The translations under genes and the position numbers were made by a program. Shown in pieces: positions 1-14,800 of a DNA stretch of 64,000 nt; positions within the stretch are counted from its first letter, which is position 1, and each line of letters opens with the position of its first letter. The DNA comes from Xiphophorus maculatus (lineage: Eukaryota; Chordata; Actinopteri; Cyprinodontiformes; Poeciliidae). Where the stretch lies: NCBI RefSeq assembly GCF_002775205.1, contig NC_036453.1, positions 27,822,713 to 27,886,712 of the forward strand. The letters are read 5' to 3'. Below the pieces are notes generated by a model, which had not been told where the DNA came from, did not search any database, and saw only the letters and a list, made by a program, of their open reading frames with translations.

Positions 1-942
1 GCCTCGTGAGTTGAAGTTAGAACTAGAACTGCAAGCAGTTATCAACGGGTTCCTCACCCAACCCAGCAAGTCCCCCTTGCCGAGCCCCTCAGTACATGTG
101 TCCTGTCAGCCATATTGAGCACCTGTATTAAGTATGACTTAGTAATCAGTTATACACTGAAGATTGTAAAAGTTACTGTGTCAAAACTGCAAAACATTAC
201 CTTCATACCTCTCTTACATGTTAAATTCTTCTATTGGCCTTTTTCCAGAAGCACCCAGCCGCTCTACAGACTCGGCTCTACTCTACACGCCGTTGCCAAC
301 TTAGTCGCTTTGTTGCTATATTTAGCAACTTTTTTTTTTCAAAAAGGCAGCTGGAGATAAATCTAGCAACTTTTTTCGATGCTATTGGAGATTTTGGCGA
401 CAGCATACGAAAGAACAAATCATATATCAGCAATGAGTGCTGAACTGAGACCCTCCCACCCCAACAGCTGCAGGTGGTCAGTCTGACAGCAGCCTGCAGT
501 CAGGGCAGAGAGGAGATCAACTCCATCCCATTTCCATACTGCAATTGCATCACGTATGTGCAAACCTACCGCTGATACCACTATGAATCACAAAGAATGT
601 AAATATAATCTAAATATAGTATTTTTATGTGACTTAAGGTTAAGAAACTGCCACACTAAAATAAATTTGTGCTTTTGATTCACGCAGCTTCAGTCATTTA
701 TTTGCCTAAAACATATTTAGAGTATTTTTAATTACATTTTGACTTACTGACGTTAATATTTTTTTCTTTTAAAGCCCATGGCGAAATATGCAGATTAGTT
801 GATGACATCATCAAGCGACTTTTAGGACAGTCAATAACTGTAGTATCTAAACAGTTTAAGTGGTTCACTATTATGACTGAGTAACAGTCCTCGTGGGCGG
901 GTTTTTCCATTTAGTTGGGTGACTCCAGAGTGTGAAGCATGG

Positions 943-1160
943 GTATCAAACTCCAGTCCTCAAGGGCCGGTGTCCTGCAGTTTTTAGATGTACCTCAGGT
1001 ACAAAACACTGAAAAGAAATGGCTTAATCAACTCCTTCTTGTGTAGATCAGTTCTCCAGAGCCTTGCTAATGACCTAATTATTCTACTCAGGTGTGGTGC
1101 AGCAGAAGCGCATCTAAAAGTTGCAGGACAGCGGCCCTTGAGGACTGGAGTTTGACACCT
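943..1160 (+). mobile_element. Short nonautonomous TIR element, copy 1
   Basis: About 220 bp bounded by inverted ends: TCAAACTCCAGTCCTCAAGG at the left and its complement (CCTTGAGGACTGGAGTTTGA) at the right, extending through CTGCAG/TGCAGG to about 45 bp. No coding capacity. A second copy lies at 23072-23294. This looks like a MITE of a cut-and-paste DNA transposon. Confidence 0.75.
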
Positions 1161-4100
1161 GTGGTCTGAAGTATCATGACGTGATCTGTACCCGACAATG
1201 GAGGACATGTTGAATATTCAGCTCACTCCATGGCTTATTGTCAGACTCAGTTGCGACTTTTTACAAATGGTGTATTGGACTGTGGCAAGGGAGTTGCCCT
1301 TGTGACGTCACCCTATAGCCAATCAGTGACCAACAGTCTTTTGATGCGTCTTCAGCCCGACTCTACACCCTTGCGAAGGAGGTTCTGAAAAGTGGGCCTG
1401 GTACCACACAATCATTGCATGTGGAAAACCTTTATAACTGTACAGAGCTGAGTGGGGTCATGCTGAGTAGGTACTAGTGGAAAAATGAGCCAGAGAAAGT
1501 GATTAAGTGAGAATAGTTTTCATCAGCTGTGTCGAGTAATGGCTGAACACTGCTGACCAGAAGGCTAGTTTATGTTTAAATATAGTATGAAAACTAAGGC
1601 GTGTTTTACATAGTGTTTTAAGGCAGGAAATTAAAGATATATTTGGCAAGCTATAAACAGCAACTCAGACAAGCAGCAGGCTAGATACCCGAGCCAAAAG
1701 CCCGGTCAATTAACCAGCTGATATTAACTTTTTATGTCCGTGTTACTCGATAAAGACAGGAGACCTGCACCTAGATTTAATTTCATATTTCCACAAAATT
1801 ATTTATCAAAATCAAAACACCCCAAATAAAGACCTTAAACAACATTATTGTAACTGCGACAATATGTGCCATTGTTTTTGCAGCAAGTGGAATGACTGCT
1901 GAAAACATTTTATGTTTTAAATTTTGGTGGTTTACAACATTATGGCACCATGGGATGGATGGGGAGGTTTTGTTAACAACCCTCCCCAAGCTTACAGCCT
2001 ACTAATATCTGCAATATTTCTCTCTACAACAACTGGAAATTGTTTTCAAGCCTATTTCACTTCAATTTAGTAAATTTTATCTTATATCTTTCCCATATTT
2101 AATTCAAAACACAACACAATGTTTACATCTTGGCAGAAAAAAGAGGATCTCTCTTTAAATTAACCTACACTACTAAGCCAAAAAGCGCAACAACAATGTT
2201 TAGTCTAGTTCCTGCAGATTGTGGCCTGCTGTATTTACAATAACACGAACAAAGAATAAGGACTATGTCACCATCTTGTTTCTGGAAGAAAAAGAAAACA
2301 AGCCGATTTGATCCGACTCTTTGAGCTTTAGATGCAAAATAAGATGATCCGTCTCTGCGTGTCCCGTCTTCCCCCTCTTTTTCTGCCTCACTACACACTA
2401 TCATCTCCTTAAGCATTCCAGTCTGGGTTAAATGAAACCTTTAACAGTTCAATGTGCATCCATTAACATATGCTTGAGTCTGCTCACAGCCACGTCGAGG
2501 CACATGTACGCACTGCGGAGCCTCAAAGAAACTAAAAAGAATCCTGACCCGATGGCACCAACAAATCCCAAAGTGATTAGTCCGCTCTGTCCACAAAAAG
2601 AGTGAGTCACTAATCCTTTCTGATGTTACATCTTCAGCATCTTATAAAAAAAAAAAATGGACTTCTTACTGCCATCTAGAGCACTAGCTATGATACTTCT
2701 CATATTTACAGAAGGATTAAAGCCTCTTTAATTTATTCGTTGCCATGAGCAGTCTTAAATAAAAACCTGAAAAGTGACTAAGGCTATATCATTGTATCGG
2801 TCTTAAAATAATGACTTGTTTCACTGTGTTATTGTATAGAACCAATGGAAATATGACCACCATTTTATTCAAACCGAGCGTTTTGAAGCTTTGCTCCCCG
2901 TGGCCTACATTCAGTTGACTGGTGTGCTGATTTTAAAGTGCGACTGAAGAGCTGAGCTCGGCTGTTGTTTGCTGATGTGTGTTGCCTCGACTCTGTCAAC
3001 CCTTCCTGCCTCTACGTGAAGTGACAGATGTAAACCAAAAGGCGTGGGTCTTCAGAGACCCACTTTCTCTCTGGCCCTCATGTGACCTCTAAGCATCCTT
3101 GTTTTGACTGGTGATAGTTGTTTAAAACTGTAAAATAGAACAGAATACGGTATCTAAGAATAATTTTAAAAAATGCTGTGAAATTAATGACTTTTGAGGA
3201 ACCGTAGAGCGGGAATCGTCCTCTGTAGTGTTGCTACTATAAAAATGTTTTCTATCAAAGTGGCTGCCCTGGATTTCTGAAAAATCAAAGTTGCTATCAT
3301 ATGGTTTCTTAAAAAACCTTACTTAGAAGTTTTCCAAATAATATTGATGAATCATAATTTATTAAACAGCCGTGTTTGACACAATCAGCAAAGTTCAAAT
3401 TAATTTTGTTTGACAACTACTTCAGTAAACATACATTAACTTATGAGATGTAGGCAATTTCAAATTCAACCAGAAATTAAAAACATGAAAAGCATCCAAG
3501 AAAAATTTAGCTCTTGCTTCTAAATATTACAATTTAAGTTTAGCTACTACATATAGCTGCCTGCTACTAAAATATGTAAAAGCCCATTACTGTAAACTTG
3601 CTATAGAGATAGCTGAACTCAAGTTAGAAGAAAATTGTGTTTCTGTCTTTAGTTTTCAACAAAATCTGGAAAAATCAGAACTTTTAAATATTGAAATATT
3701 GGAACCAGTACATAAAAGTTTAATCAGTGCAACCCTAAAAATCATGTTAATACAGACTCTGACTTTAGACATTTCTAACACCAGTGGATCAGTACTGCAA
3801 TCATGATTAGATGCTGAGGAGCTTTTGGATAAAATCTAGATACATGAATGGTTTGTTCTGGTAAAAAATAAAAGAAGACCCGTGAGGTTTTTCTTCTGCT
3901 GTCCTTCCAGCAGCACATCAGTATTATTTCTCAGCACTACCACCTACAGTTTGGAAATAGAACTACAGCAAGTCTGCCAAAATAAAAGCTGAAAGTGCAT
4001 CTATAGTCCATTTCACCCTAATCATGCAAATCATGTGAGTATCTTCTGTCAATACTTTTGAATTATATGTCCTTATTTTTGGTAAATCAAAACTTTTTTT

Positions 4101-4208
4101 CACTTTAATTGTCCTTGTTTGAAAATAATAACCACTTTTTGTATTCTGTAAAGGTCAAGACATTTTCCATTATGAACAGTGTCAAAGAGATTTACCTATT
4201 CTTATTGA

Positions 4209-4310
4209 TAATATAATATAATATAATATAATATAATATAATATAATATAATATAATATAATATAATATAATATAATATAATATAATATAATATAATATA
4301 ATATAATATA
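4209..4310. repeat. (TATAA)n microsatellite
   Basis: About 20 perfect tandem copies of a 5-bp unit. Read on the minus strand it gives a spurious YIILYYIILY peptide. Confidence 0.98.
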
Positions 4311-7300
4311 GAGAATCTGGAAAATAAACTTTTTGCTTCCTACTACTAAGATACCGAAAAGCTGCAAATTACACTTTTATGGTAGAATTTTCATAGAAGT
4401 CAGATGTTCATTGATATGGAAAATAACACAAGATCCTCCTGTGATAAAAGCTTTGGGCTTAATTGCATCTCATGTATCGCTAATATATCAGATAAACATA
4501 TCGTATCGTTCACAGAGCACAGATGCCCGACCCCAGTAAGATCTTCACTTTCAAAAGTGCTTGCACTAGTCTTGTTCTCCAGGATTAAGAACTGATGGGG
4601 AAACAAATTAAACACGAATCTGTCAACATGTCAACGCATAGGAGTGGGCAGTTATCGCACCTTTTATCGTGAAACATTTCTTATCGTGATAAGAATTTGA
4701 TTTATTGTAGCCTCTATAAATTCCAATTAATGACATTAAATAAAAGAACAAACTCACAGCATTGTCGGAAAGGTTATTTTTACTATTTTGTCCACTTGTT
4801 TGTTCTATGAGAGCATCAATAAATATCAGAACATTTAAAATTATTAATAAATGCAGTTACTGTTTGTAGCTTGGTGATATAAATCATACTTCAGTAAGTA
4901 ATTCACATCCTGAAGAAGCCTGTTTGAAATTGGGATATTTTTCCAAGATCAGGATTTGTGTTTGTGGTGCTCTGAAGACTGTGCAATGCAGTAAAAAAGA
5001 GCAAATTTTTTTTTAATAATAATTTTTTATCATTATCGCAATAGCACCACAAAAAAAATCACAACAAAATCCTATGTCCATACCATCCACCCATAGTAAC
5101 ACATCATTTGACCAATCACTGTGATCAATAGGTTCCTTGGAGCCAATCTAAAAACACAGAATATCATTTCTAAGATATTTTTATTCCAACCTGGTCTCCT
5201 GTCTCTGGGCTTCACTGACTCTGATAATCCCTGTTTCTACCGGGATCAGTCTAACTACTGATGACAGACAACTTGGACGCATTTTCCTAACATGAATGAC
5301 CCAATAAATAGTTTACTTTGCAGAAACTATCACTAAACCCAAGTGCAGTGAAAAAACAAACAACCTAAATTCTACTTTATAACATGATGAACTTAAGAGG
5401 TCTAATCTCTTAATGTGTCTTTCAGTTCCACACAGAAAGCTAAATGTATTCAAAAGCCAACAGAGGATCTCCACTGTATGTTTACAGAGCTTATTAGGGT
5501 CTGATGGAGCATCCGCTTCAGCCTTGTCCTCATCCCCGGGCAAAAACCCCCAAAATAAAACAACATTATGCCACTTCCTCCATTCTGTCCCCTAATAATC
5601 AGAATATTTTGTTCCTATTACATTTATGGTTTTAATAGGCGCTTTTGCGAGAGCACTTCAAAGGCTCGAGCGGCGCTGAAGTGAACTCCACAGCAGCTTT
5701 CACTCTCTGCAGCAGTGGATTGTTTATATGCGCTGGAGATGAGCTTGCAAATGTGTCCTCAAATTGGCAAATAGCAGTTCGGAGCTAAACGGGGAAGAGG
5801 GGAGGTGGGGGGATACGTGTGACGGGCTCACAAATGCTCACTGCAGAGTTAGATTTTTTTTTCTTTCCTTCATGAAAAGGCATAACAAAATATAAACAAA
5901 TCAATGCGATCATTGAAGCAAATCAGACCAAGTAGTGAAAGGTAATCATCATGTAATTGCAAGGAAGGAGTAAAGGGCTGTAATATAGCGAAAAGCGTTG
6001 CTCGGGTCACCTGAACGGAGTGCAGCGTTTTCTCCTGCCCAAAGCCCACACTGCAGCAGCACTCATTACCTGGGTCTCCATAGAGACAACCTCAGCAGCC
6101 CGCACTGGACCGGAGCTCTAAAAGCTTTCATTTCATAGAGCTGCAGCTCTCAGTCCAGAAGAGGTGCAAAATAATAATAACAAAAAAGAAAATAAAATTA
6201 AAAAAACATTCTGCTGGAGGCTGCTCACCAGCCCCTTAGTCTCTGCAGGCCTATTGAAGCACAACAAACAGGCGGCAGAAACAAAGCTATCAGAGATCAG
6301 CAGTCACAGATTCTTATTGCGAATGAAAGACGAGGAGTGAAAATACAAAGGGAGGCTTGTTTATGGTGCATCTGAGTGTTTCATTATTAAAAAAAGAAAA
6401 AAAAAGGCTGCGTTTAATTCTTCGACTCGACACAGAAGCTCAGAGTCAAACAGAGCGAGGTTATTTTAATATATATACGACAAATCTAACATTTATCACT
6501 ATTGCACGACTGGCTGTGTCTGCCATTCAAAGTTTTCCTCTAGCTGTCTGTAGCAGCAGCCATTTTGCAACACTGTTGCCTGGACCAAAGAGACTGAAAA
6601 AGCCATTCACCAGCAAAGCAAACAGAAGAATTTTTTTTATTTTTTAAGCTCGATACAGAGAGACAGTCCTGCAGCAACCAGCGGCGTCCTCTTTTGTTTC
6701 CAGGATCTGTTTCCAGAAAATCATGTTTGCTTTTTTTTTTCTTTTCTAAGTCTCCCCCTCCAAATAACGTCTGTCTTCGCTGAGCCCTTAGCATGGCCAC
6801 AAAATGGTTTGCCTGTCATGTTTGCTTGACGCATCGTCCTCTGATCTCAGTCCACACTCTGGCCACTTTTAACCCCTTTCTTTCAATTTTTCCTCCCAGA
6901 AAAGCTTTAAAACATCCTTCTTTTCTGTCTAACTGATATCTGCCCCCCAACACACGCACATCCCACCCATTACACCACTGTCCCCCCCTTCACAGCCTCC
7001 GCCTTTCCTCAATTCTTGTATTCGCCGTAACAATCATAATAAAAAGTAACCCTTATTCCAAAGTGAGCAGAAAGCTTCTTATCCAGCCCGTCTTTCGAGG
7101 ACTTTGCTGTGCTCAAAACGATGTATGGGTTCATTTAGTGAGATGTGCACTTAGGCAAGGGCTATAAAGGGCTTGTCTTCTTTTTTTTCTTTCCCCCCCA
7201 ATTCAAAATGACTCCACGTCTGTGCTTCTAATATGGCGGGTGCAATGCCGGAAAAAAAAAAAAAAAAACGCAGACAACCTATGTATTCGTAATTCTTAAG

Positions 7301-8689
7301 CTACACATTGGATGTTGCAGGGGGAAAAAAAACAAAAAACATGGAAACATGCAATCCCATGTAACAGCAATTTGTTAACAACCTAAAATAATAAAAATGC
7401 ATGCATGTAAATGGATCACATTTCCACCAAAATGCTGGCTCGTTTTCAGGCTCACTTTATCATGTTGAATTTAAACAATTATTATTCTTCTAATTAAAGG
7501 GGGACTGAGGGGCACAACTGATTTTCTGAAATAAATTAGAAATGCAGCTTTAAGATTTAAACAATTTCCTGATTGCACCAAGTAAGCACTGAAGTATATT
7601 GAGGAAAAATCGTTTGCCAATGAATATCCTTTCATGAGGCAGGTTTTATAAGTACAAATTGATTATTTGCTGTTGATTTGCAGACAAATGCAGGAAAAGC
7701 CACAGACTGAGGCCCTGTGCAGGTTTAGGATGGAGAATAAATAATCACCTTCAGAAGCTGCTAATAATGAAGCTAAATAATTGTTAGATGTCGTTCAAAC
7801 CTTAAATTTAAGACTTAAATGAGGGATTTAAACAATATTTGGAAATGCATAATGTTGCTTCTGCAGCACAGGCTGCACCTATCATCAGCCTACATTTTTT
7901 TTCCCTTTCTTTTTGCTTCCCTCTCCTCTCTTTCTGCTTCACATCTCCCTTCATAAAAGGTTATTTGTAAATGTTGAACCTGCAGAAATGACGAAACAAT
8001 TTTACACTTGAGCTCCATGAGGGCTCCTGCGGACTGAACCGTCAGCCCACCCCCCTGAGCCCCCACACGTACAGAGCCCATAGCCTGTGACAGGACATAG
8101 CAACAGCCTGTTCCTCATCCTTTCGATTATAAAGCATCACTAAAAAAAAAAAGAAAAGAAAGAAAAAAAAAAGAAATAATCGAATTTTTTCCGCAGACCA
8201 GCACCGGCACCGTGCAGGCTGGGATTCGAACCGTCAGATAACGCTGCGATAATTATGCTAAACTTGAAGTTCCGATGTGCGCATAAGCATCACTCACCAT
8301 TCAAGATGCACTGGGAAAAGATAAGAGCCAATATCCACATGCCCCGCTCCGTTCAATATCCAATCTTAATGCTTTTTCTTCTTCTCTCCACGCACTCTTT
8401 CTTGTTGTTTCTCCGTTTTTTTATTTTTATTATTATTATTATTATCCCTTCAACAAGTCAGTTGCAATGAAAGAAAGCGGAGCTTGCAAATCTCTTTCCC
8501 TCTCTCCCTTCTCTCTGCCTCTCTGTCTCTCTCTCCCTCAATCCTGCACGTTGAGGAAAAAGAAGAAGATGAAGAGGAGGAGGTTAGAGCTTCTTCCTGC
8601 TGGTGATTGTCTCCTAGTACAGCCGCAGATATTGTATAAGATCCACAACTGTAGCGTCTCTTCTGCTTCTCCCCCCCCCTCCACACCCT

Positions 8690-8860
8690 GCGCCGCCGTT
8701 TGGACTTGACCGCACCGCTCCGGGCCTCAGAGCAGCCGTCCGCCCGTATCGGAGCGCTGTTCTGCGGGGAACATGAGCGAGCTCGGCTCGGTGCGCTCCG
8801 GTCCAGGTGAGCAGTGCCGACACCTCCGCTGCTGCTGCCGCTCAGTCAGAGGCTGGAGAC
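8690..8860 (+). promoter_or_regulatory. CpG-rich promoter-like segment
   Basis: A short GC- and CpG-rich stretch within otherwise AT-rich DNA, holding GCCGCCG, CCGCACCGCTCCGG and several CCG/CGG clusters. It ends in an ATG (8773) followed by a good donor (CCAG/GTGAGC at 8806/8807). This is what a vertebrate transcription start with a first exon looks like, but no gene is recognised. Confidence 0.4.
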
Positions 8861-11800
8861 GCATAGGACAAAGTACCTTTTTTTTTTTTTTTTGCGCACA
8901 CCCAACTACAAGAACAATAAAAACAAACAAGAAAAGCCTTTTAAAAAAAATAAGGAAAATAAATAATATGAGATTAAAAAAAAAAAAATTAGAAGCGTGA
9001 AGCCAGATGTGTCATCCCAGCCGCCAGAGGGAAAAGTTGGAAAGAAGAAGAAGAAAAAAATCAAGAGGATGGAGTTGATTGTTAGCTGCGCTGGAAACTC
9101 CTTTTCTCTTCTTCGCCGCCTCTCTCCGTCCGCGGAGCAACAAGCACACGCATCTTCCACGCACACACTGCGCACTGCTGTGGTTCCCTGCGCTCAGAAC
9201 CTGCCCTGCCTCAGAGCGCGCTGGAATAAACCCGCGCCTCCTCCGCAGACGCTTTTGTCCCTCTCCATTGCCTTAAAGGTACAGGGGTGAGGTGAGGTGG
9301 GGTGGGGAGGGGGAGCGCGCAGCTGAGCCTCTGAAGGAGCGTTAGAAAGCAAGAAAAAAAAAATCTATTTTTCTTTTTTTTCTATATCACAGAGATGACG
9401 GATCAAGGTGCCCCACTCAGAGGCAGGGCTGCTTTAATAGGTGAGAGAGATCTAGCAATTCAGGACATCCTTCTGTTTTTTCTGGGGTTTTTTTTGCTTT
9501 TTTGCTGGGACTGCTAGTGTGTAGGGCTGGAGGAAGGAGGAAGGAGGATAGTGATGTAGCCTACACCTGACTTGATGCTATGGAGGCATTTAGGAGAGAA
9601 AAGAAAACACATGCTAAATTACCTTAATTGGGAGGAGATCTAAATCCTGACTTTAAAATAAATGTGTTGTTTGGATAATTTATGACTCTCTGGGGCGGTT
9701 TTGGGGGGTCCGTGTGTGTGTGTTTGTGTGTGTGGAGGGGGGGATCCTTCCAGCTGTAACCCCCTTGCATTCAATAATTGACCTTGACAAATATGTAATT
9801 CTCCCCTCTGCAGCAGGGGGCATCAAACAGCAGCCATGTCAGACCCACTCCTTGAGTTCTGGTCCATTCCAATTGCACATGAGGACTGAGGGGGGATATG
9901 AGAGGGGATTCACATGCACACTAAATGCCTAAACTGCGAGGTAAATGTTGATTATTTGAAATAATTAGAGGTGACCTCCACATTAACATATCACAGCTAG
10001 TAATGAGCAGGTGGCTCTTTAGAGAATAGACTGGCATGATGTACAAAGGCGACTTCCTGGCAATGAATATTTTCTGCTAAATCTCTTTACTTCACAGAAT
10101 AAAGTAAAAAATAATTGACTGTGCTGTAATTATTGTACTGTAACCTGAAACTAAAACGCCGGCTCGGTTTTAACAACATCCTTTAAAAGGTTTTTTCCTA
10201 CTCTACAGCCAGTCAAGTGATCATCCTCAGACTTTATAGTTCCACTAACACGGTCTGTTTATTTACAACTTTAACACTGACTCTAGTTATGAACTGATAT
10301 TAGGATGTGAAATTATTTAATCTTTTTTGTTCTAACAGCACTGCTTAAACGCTACTAATCTATTCTTTTTTACATATATCTTCTAACAGGCCTTTTTACC
10401 TTGAAATCAATAGTCAATCTCACCTTAATCTGTCACTGTAATGCTTCAGTTGTTGACTGTGTGTTCTATTACTTTGTATTTTTGTGGTTTTATGTAGAGA
10501 ACTTTGAACTGCCTTGTTGCTGAAATGTGCCATACAAATAAACCTGATTAAACTTGATTGATTATTGATTGATATCTTAATTAAAAAAATGTAAACTTAC
10601 ACCTTAATTAACTTTTGTTCCAACTACTCTCATTGTGCTGTAACTAAGTTTGGGACTTTAGCATGTTAATTTTGATAAAGTAGTTCCATAGATCTTAACG
10701 CGTTAAAAATTTGAATGCAAATAATTGCTTTTTTCTTCTTCTTTTTTTCTAAATACAAAGGTTCCAGCCTGAACAATTTTGAATTGTTTCTGGTACGCCC
10801 TTAAATCAGACGCACACGCAGCATTCGCAAACGACGACAAACGGCAAAGCCACTTCTCTTGGACCACTGAGGGCTAATTTTTACTTCAAAAAACGATTTG
10901 ATGGGACGCTGGAAAAGATCATTGTTGTGTTCAAGTTGTGTTAAAAGGAGTTAACCTATAACCAAACTATTCAAGCCTAAAAAAGCATAGTTATGCAAAA
11001 CACATTGGTTGTTTTTTAATAGAGAAATGTGGGCTTTATGGAAAAGTGCGTTTAATACCTACTTTTATTATGTTATTTTCAAACAATACTTTTTATCTGA
11101 CAAAATGAAAACACTTCCTGATTTGTTGAATGTGACTGTACAGGCTGATTAACAAGCTCACAAGACCTAACATGTGCGTGTTATAAGAATGTTGCAAGTG
11201 AGAGTGTCTAAGTTGTACATTAAAATTGGGCGAATTCAATCTTAACGACAGTGTATCTGCATAGCATTGCTGTGGTAGCATCATGCTGTGGGGCTGTTTT
11301 TTCTTTCACAAAACTCACATGAGAGCTATTTTTCATCTGTTATTACAAAAACTCAGTTGGTTACAGAAACTACGAAGGCAAGATTTCACCACCTTTTAGA
11401 AGTGCAACACAAAAACGAACAAAAAAAATAACCAAACAATACCTGTGACATCTCCACGACCCAGTTACGCCAACTAGCCCCAACCCTAAACCCCAGCCTC
11501 ATATCTGTCTCATAGATTCAGCATCTATACCAGACATGAACAATTTTTCTTTCCACCAGAAATGCACAACCTGCCACCGCCTGTCTGGCCTCTGCATACG
11601 CTCCCAGCTAGGCGTCCCCCAAAATAAAACCGATTATTATCACAGACAGCGGGGATGAAACATGCAGTGCTTCTCTGTGTGTGTGTGCAAGAAGTGTTTG
11701 CTTCAGTGTTTGTAAAGATTATACCAAATCCCCCCCTCATTGTGCACAGCTCTAATCTGCAGATTGGTGCTGTACAATGCCCTCTATCCATTTTTAAACA

Positions 11801-14800
11801 CATTACTATTTGAAACCCTGCTTTCTTTATTTTGTTCCAGCCGACTGACAAACCAATCCGATGCATCCCACCAGCAAAACAGATCTCCACGTACACACCT
11901 ACATAAAATACTTACTAATAGAGTTCATTATATATGTGCACGCCAAAGGTAGTTTTTTCTGCTCTTTATTTTTTCACTAAGTTAAAGTTCATTTCCTAGA
12001 AGGCCATAAAATGCCTCAAGTGGAGACAAGTTATTTCTAATGGATGTTTGGACTACCACATTTGGATTTCGTTCCCTTTATCTGAGTAGAAATGTTTTCA
12101 AAGCCAATTTTCTGCTGCCAATTTGAGCAAAATTAATCCAGAGTTTTAGCTCAAAGTATTGTTTGGAAATCAGCTGTAGCATCATACTTCACCAAATGGC
12201 GTTCTTACCACTCAAAGTTGAATAAAAAGACATTTGAAATGGCAATCTTGCTTGTAAAATTTGATTGTAGGATCCTCACAACTCATAAAGATTGTGCTAG
12301 GAAGCACTAAGACATCTCTTTAATTCATTATCCTTAATTTGTTTTAACATTTAATGGCTAAACCACATATGTTGTGCAGAACAGGGTCCCCATTACTGCA
12401 TTTTCTCAGTTTAGGACAGGGAGCTGAACAGAGAGCAGCATTTAATTTTACTCTGATCAAATCAAAGCTCTAAGTCTATTCAGCAAAACAACTTTTTTTC
12501 TTTATGTTTTGTCAAACCTGATTACCTGATATATCCTACAAGCTATATTATCAATGAGTTTTATCAAAACAGAATGCAACATGCTAATATTAGCCTGGTT
12601 TAAAGCAGGGTACTCACCATGAGACCAGCGGGAACAATACACGAGCTTTCCTAATTGAGTTAAATGAAGAAATAAAATATCTGTTGTTCTCAAGTACAGT
12701 GGATTGAAGAGACTGCCTGGAATGTCATTGGTAAGTATATATGTGTTACACTGATGTAATTTTTGTTTTTGTAGTTTCATTTTTGTAGTTTTTGGGCATA
12801 CACATGCCATTGATTTTTTTTTTTATTATTATTTTTGATGAAATGTTGAGCTGTGATTTGATATTGGAAAATCTCTGATCTTGAAAGACTCAGTTCAGTA
12901 TTGAAAACAAAACAAACAACAACAACAAAAATCAGGATTGGCACATTCCTAATTCCAGAAATTCATAGTTGAACTATCACCAGAACTGTCGATAGCAACA
13001 ACAGGACTTTGGTATCCAACAACAACATTTCAGAAATCTCAAGCATTCCTCCCCAAGTGTTCTGGTCCACTTCCAAATCATTCTTGTTTTGTATTGTTTA
13101 TCTAATCTTTCAGCCATATGCTGAATGGTTCTCGCCAGCGTTTATCCCAGTGGAGGCTGTACAGAGATTGGATTAAAATCACTGGCAGTATGGTCAAACA
13201 GAGCTCCAACCTTATTTGTCTAATCCCTTCTTTAGGTCTCTGACATGTTGTGAGGTCATGATCAAATCAAAAGGCATTAATCTATTTATATTCTTCTGTA
13301 CATTAAATGACTTTTTTCCCTAAATGAGTGCCCAACATTTTAATTCTTTTCTAAGCGTCCAAAACACTGTTCAAATATGACTAAAGATTATTCATAACAT
13401 GGGGTTTTCCAAAACTAGTGCTGTAATTGTTTTTCTAACTGTACCTTTTTGGAGTGAAAATGCAATTTTTTCCTTCAGGCTTCAAACTGCTTTTTGACAG
13501 ATTTAGACATTAGATTGAAAATGGAACAAGACAATAGTGTCACTTTGAAGGTGTAGACAGAGCATTGGGCTAGGAACACATAAGCATGGTCACAATAACA
13601 ATTTTAACGTGCAGATATTTAAAATACATAACTTTTCCATATTCACTTGTCCGAATTTAGCATGAATGCAAAGATAAAAATCTTCATTCAATGGTTCCTG
13701 AAAAAATAAAAGATAAAGAAAAATGACAGACTGCTATAACAATATATAAACCTCGTTCATCTGGTAATTTCTTTAATGATATTTAAAGAGGATGTTTAAA
13801 GTAATAATGAAAGGGCATGAATATTTTCTGATATGGTGATTAGTCTGATGATTGATCATCTTGAAACATTATCAGTAAACACAGGACTGTTGTTGGGCAG
13901 ATTTTATGATCTAATAAAACAAAGTTCTTAAGGAGATGTAGAGCAAGGTTGCTGAAAGTGACTGAAACAAGTGATTGGTCAGTTTAGAACACATTATTTA
14001 GCTGGCTAATGATATGCACTGTCTAACATGTGGTCATCTAAAAAGAAGCCAAAACATCTTTGATCAGTGTAAGGTAATGTTATCTTAATATTGCTGATCA
14101 TCTTGAGATTGAGAGTTAAGTGTCTTCGCAGATGCAGGTTTAACAATCTATCCCCTCAAATCCATATGCTTGTAAAGTTTGAGTTATCTGCAAAAAAGAG
14201 CTAAGCTGATTTCAGCTTCTTAGTGTAGTTGTAATTGTTTGGCCCATTATATTGGCTCTCTGCAATCCAAACATATTTTCCTGTTTCCACAAACTGGTCT
14301 GAAAAACAATCGTTGATGAATAAGCCACTGCTCATAGGTTAGTGCTACCAAAGAAATGTCTCCAACTCCTCAAAGTAAGACTTCAGTTTTAGCTAAGTTA
14401 AGTTTTTACTGCTGCTTTCGATGTGCCACTTTATAGCAATTTAGTTTGCTTTTTACTTTACTTTTTTTATTGAATGTCAGGAAACAGTCATCTCTGAGGT
14501 TCCCCAAGGGTGACGTCTTGGCACATTTGTCTTTAAATTACTCCTGTGTGGTAAAGTCAGATAGAAATCATTTTACTCCTGCCATTCCCATGCACATGAT
14601 TCTCCATGTAAGTGTATTTTCCCTGAGATGATTTAACAAAGGCCTGCATCACATTGAAGCAGCAGTAAGAAGTGTTTCTGCATATTTACATTCGTCTTAT
14701 TGGGATGATATTCCGCAGACATGCCAGAAGTCAGCGACTGGTCAGCAGTCATTCATAAAGCAAAAGTAAAATTCTTTGAATTTGACTCTTCTGGTCCATA

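Larger units (their letters stand above)
1..8689. other. Intergenic DNA, no gene recognised
   Basis: AT-rich sequence without an ORF above about 100 residues and without any recognisable protein motif. It contains one short TIR element (943-1160), a TATAA microsatellite (4209-4310), many A or T runs, and purine-pyrimidine tracts at 8140-8180 and 8490-8580. 5640-6350 is somewhat richer in GC and could be conserved noncoding DNA, which I cannot test without an alignment. Confidence 0.6.

Noticed and set aside
4182-4367. YIILYYIILY repeat peptide
   Set aside because: Translation of the TATAA microsatellite.
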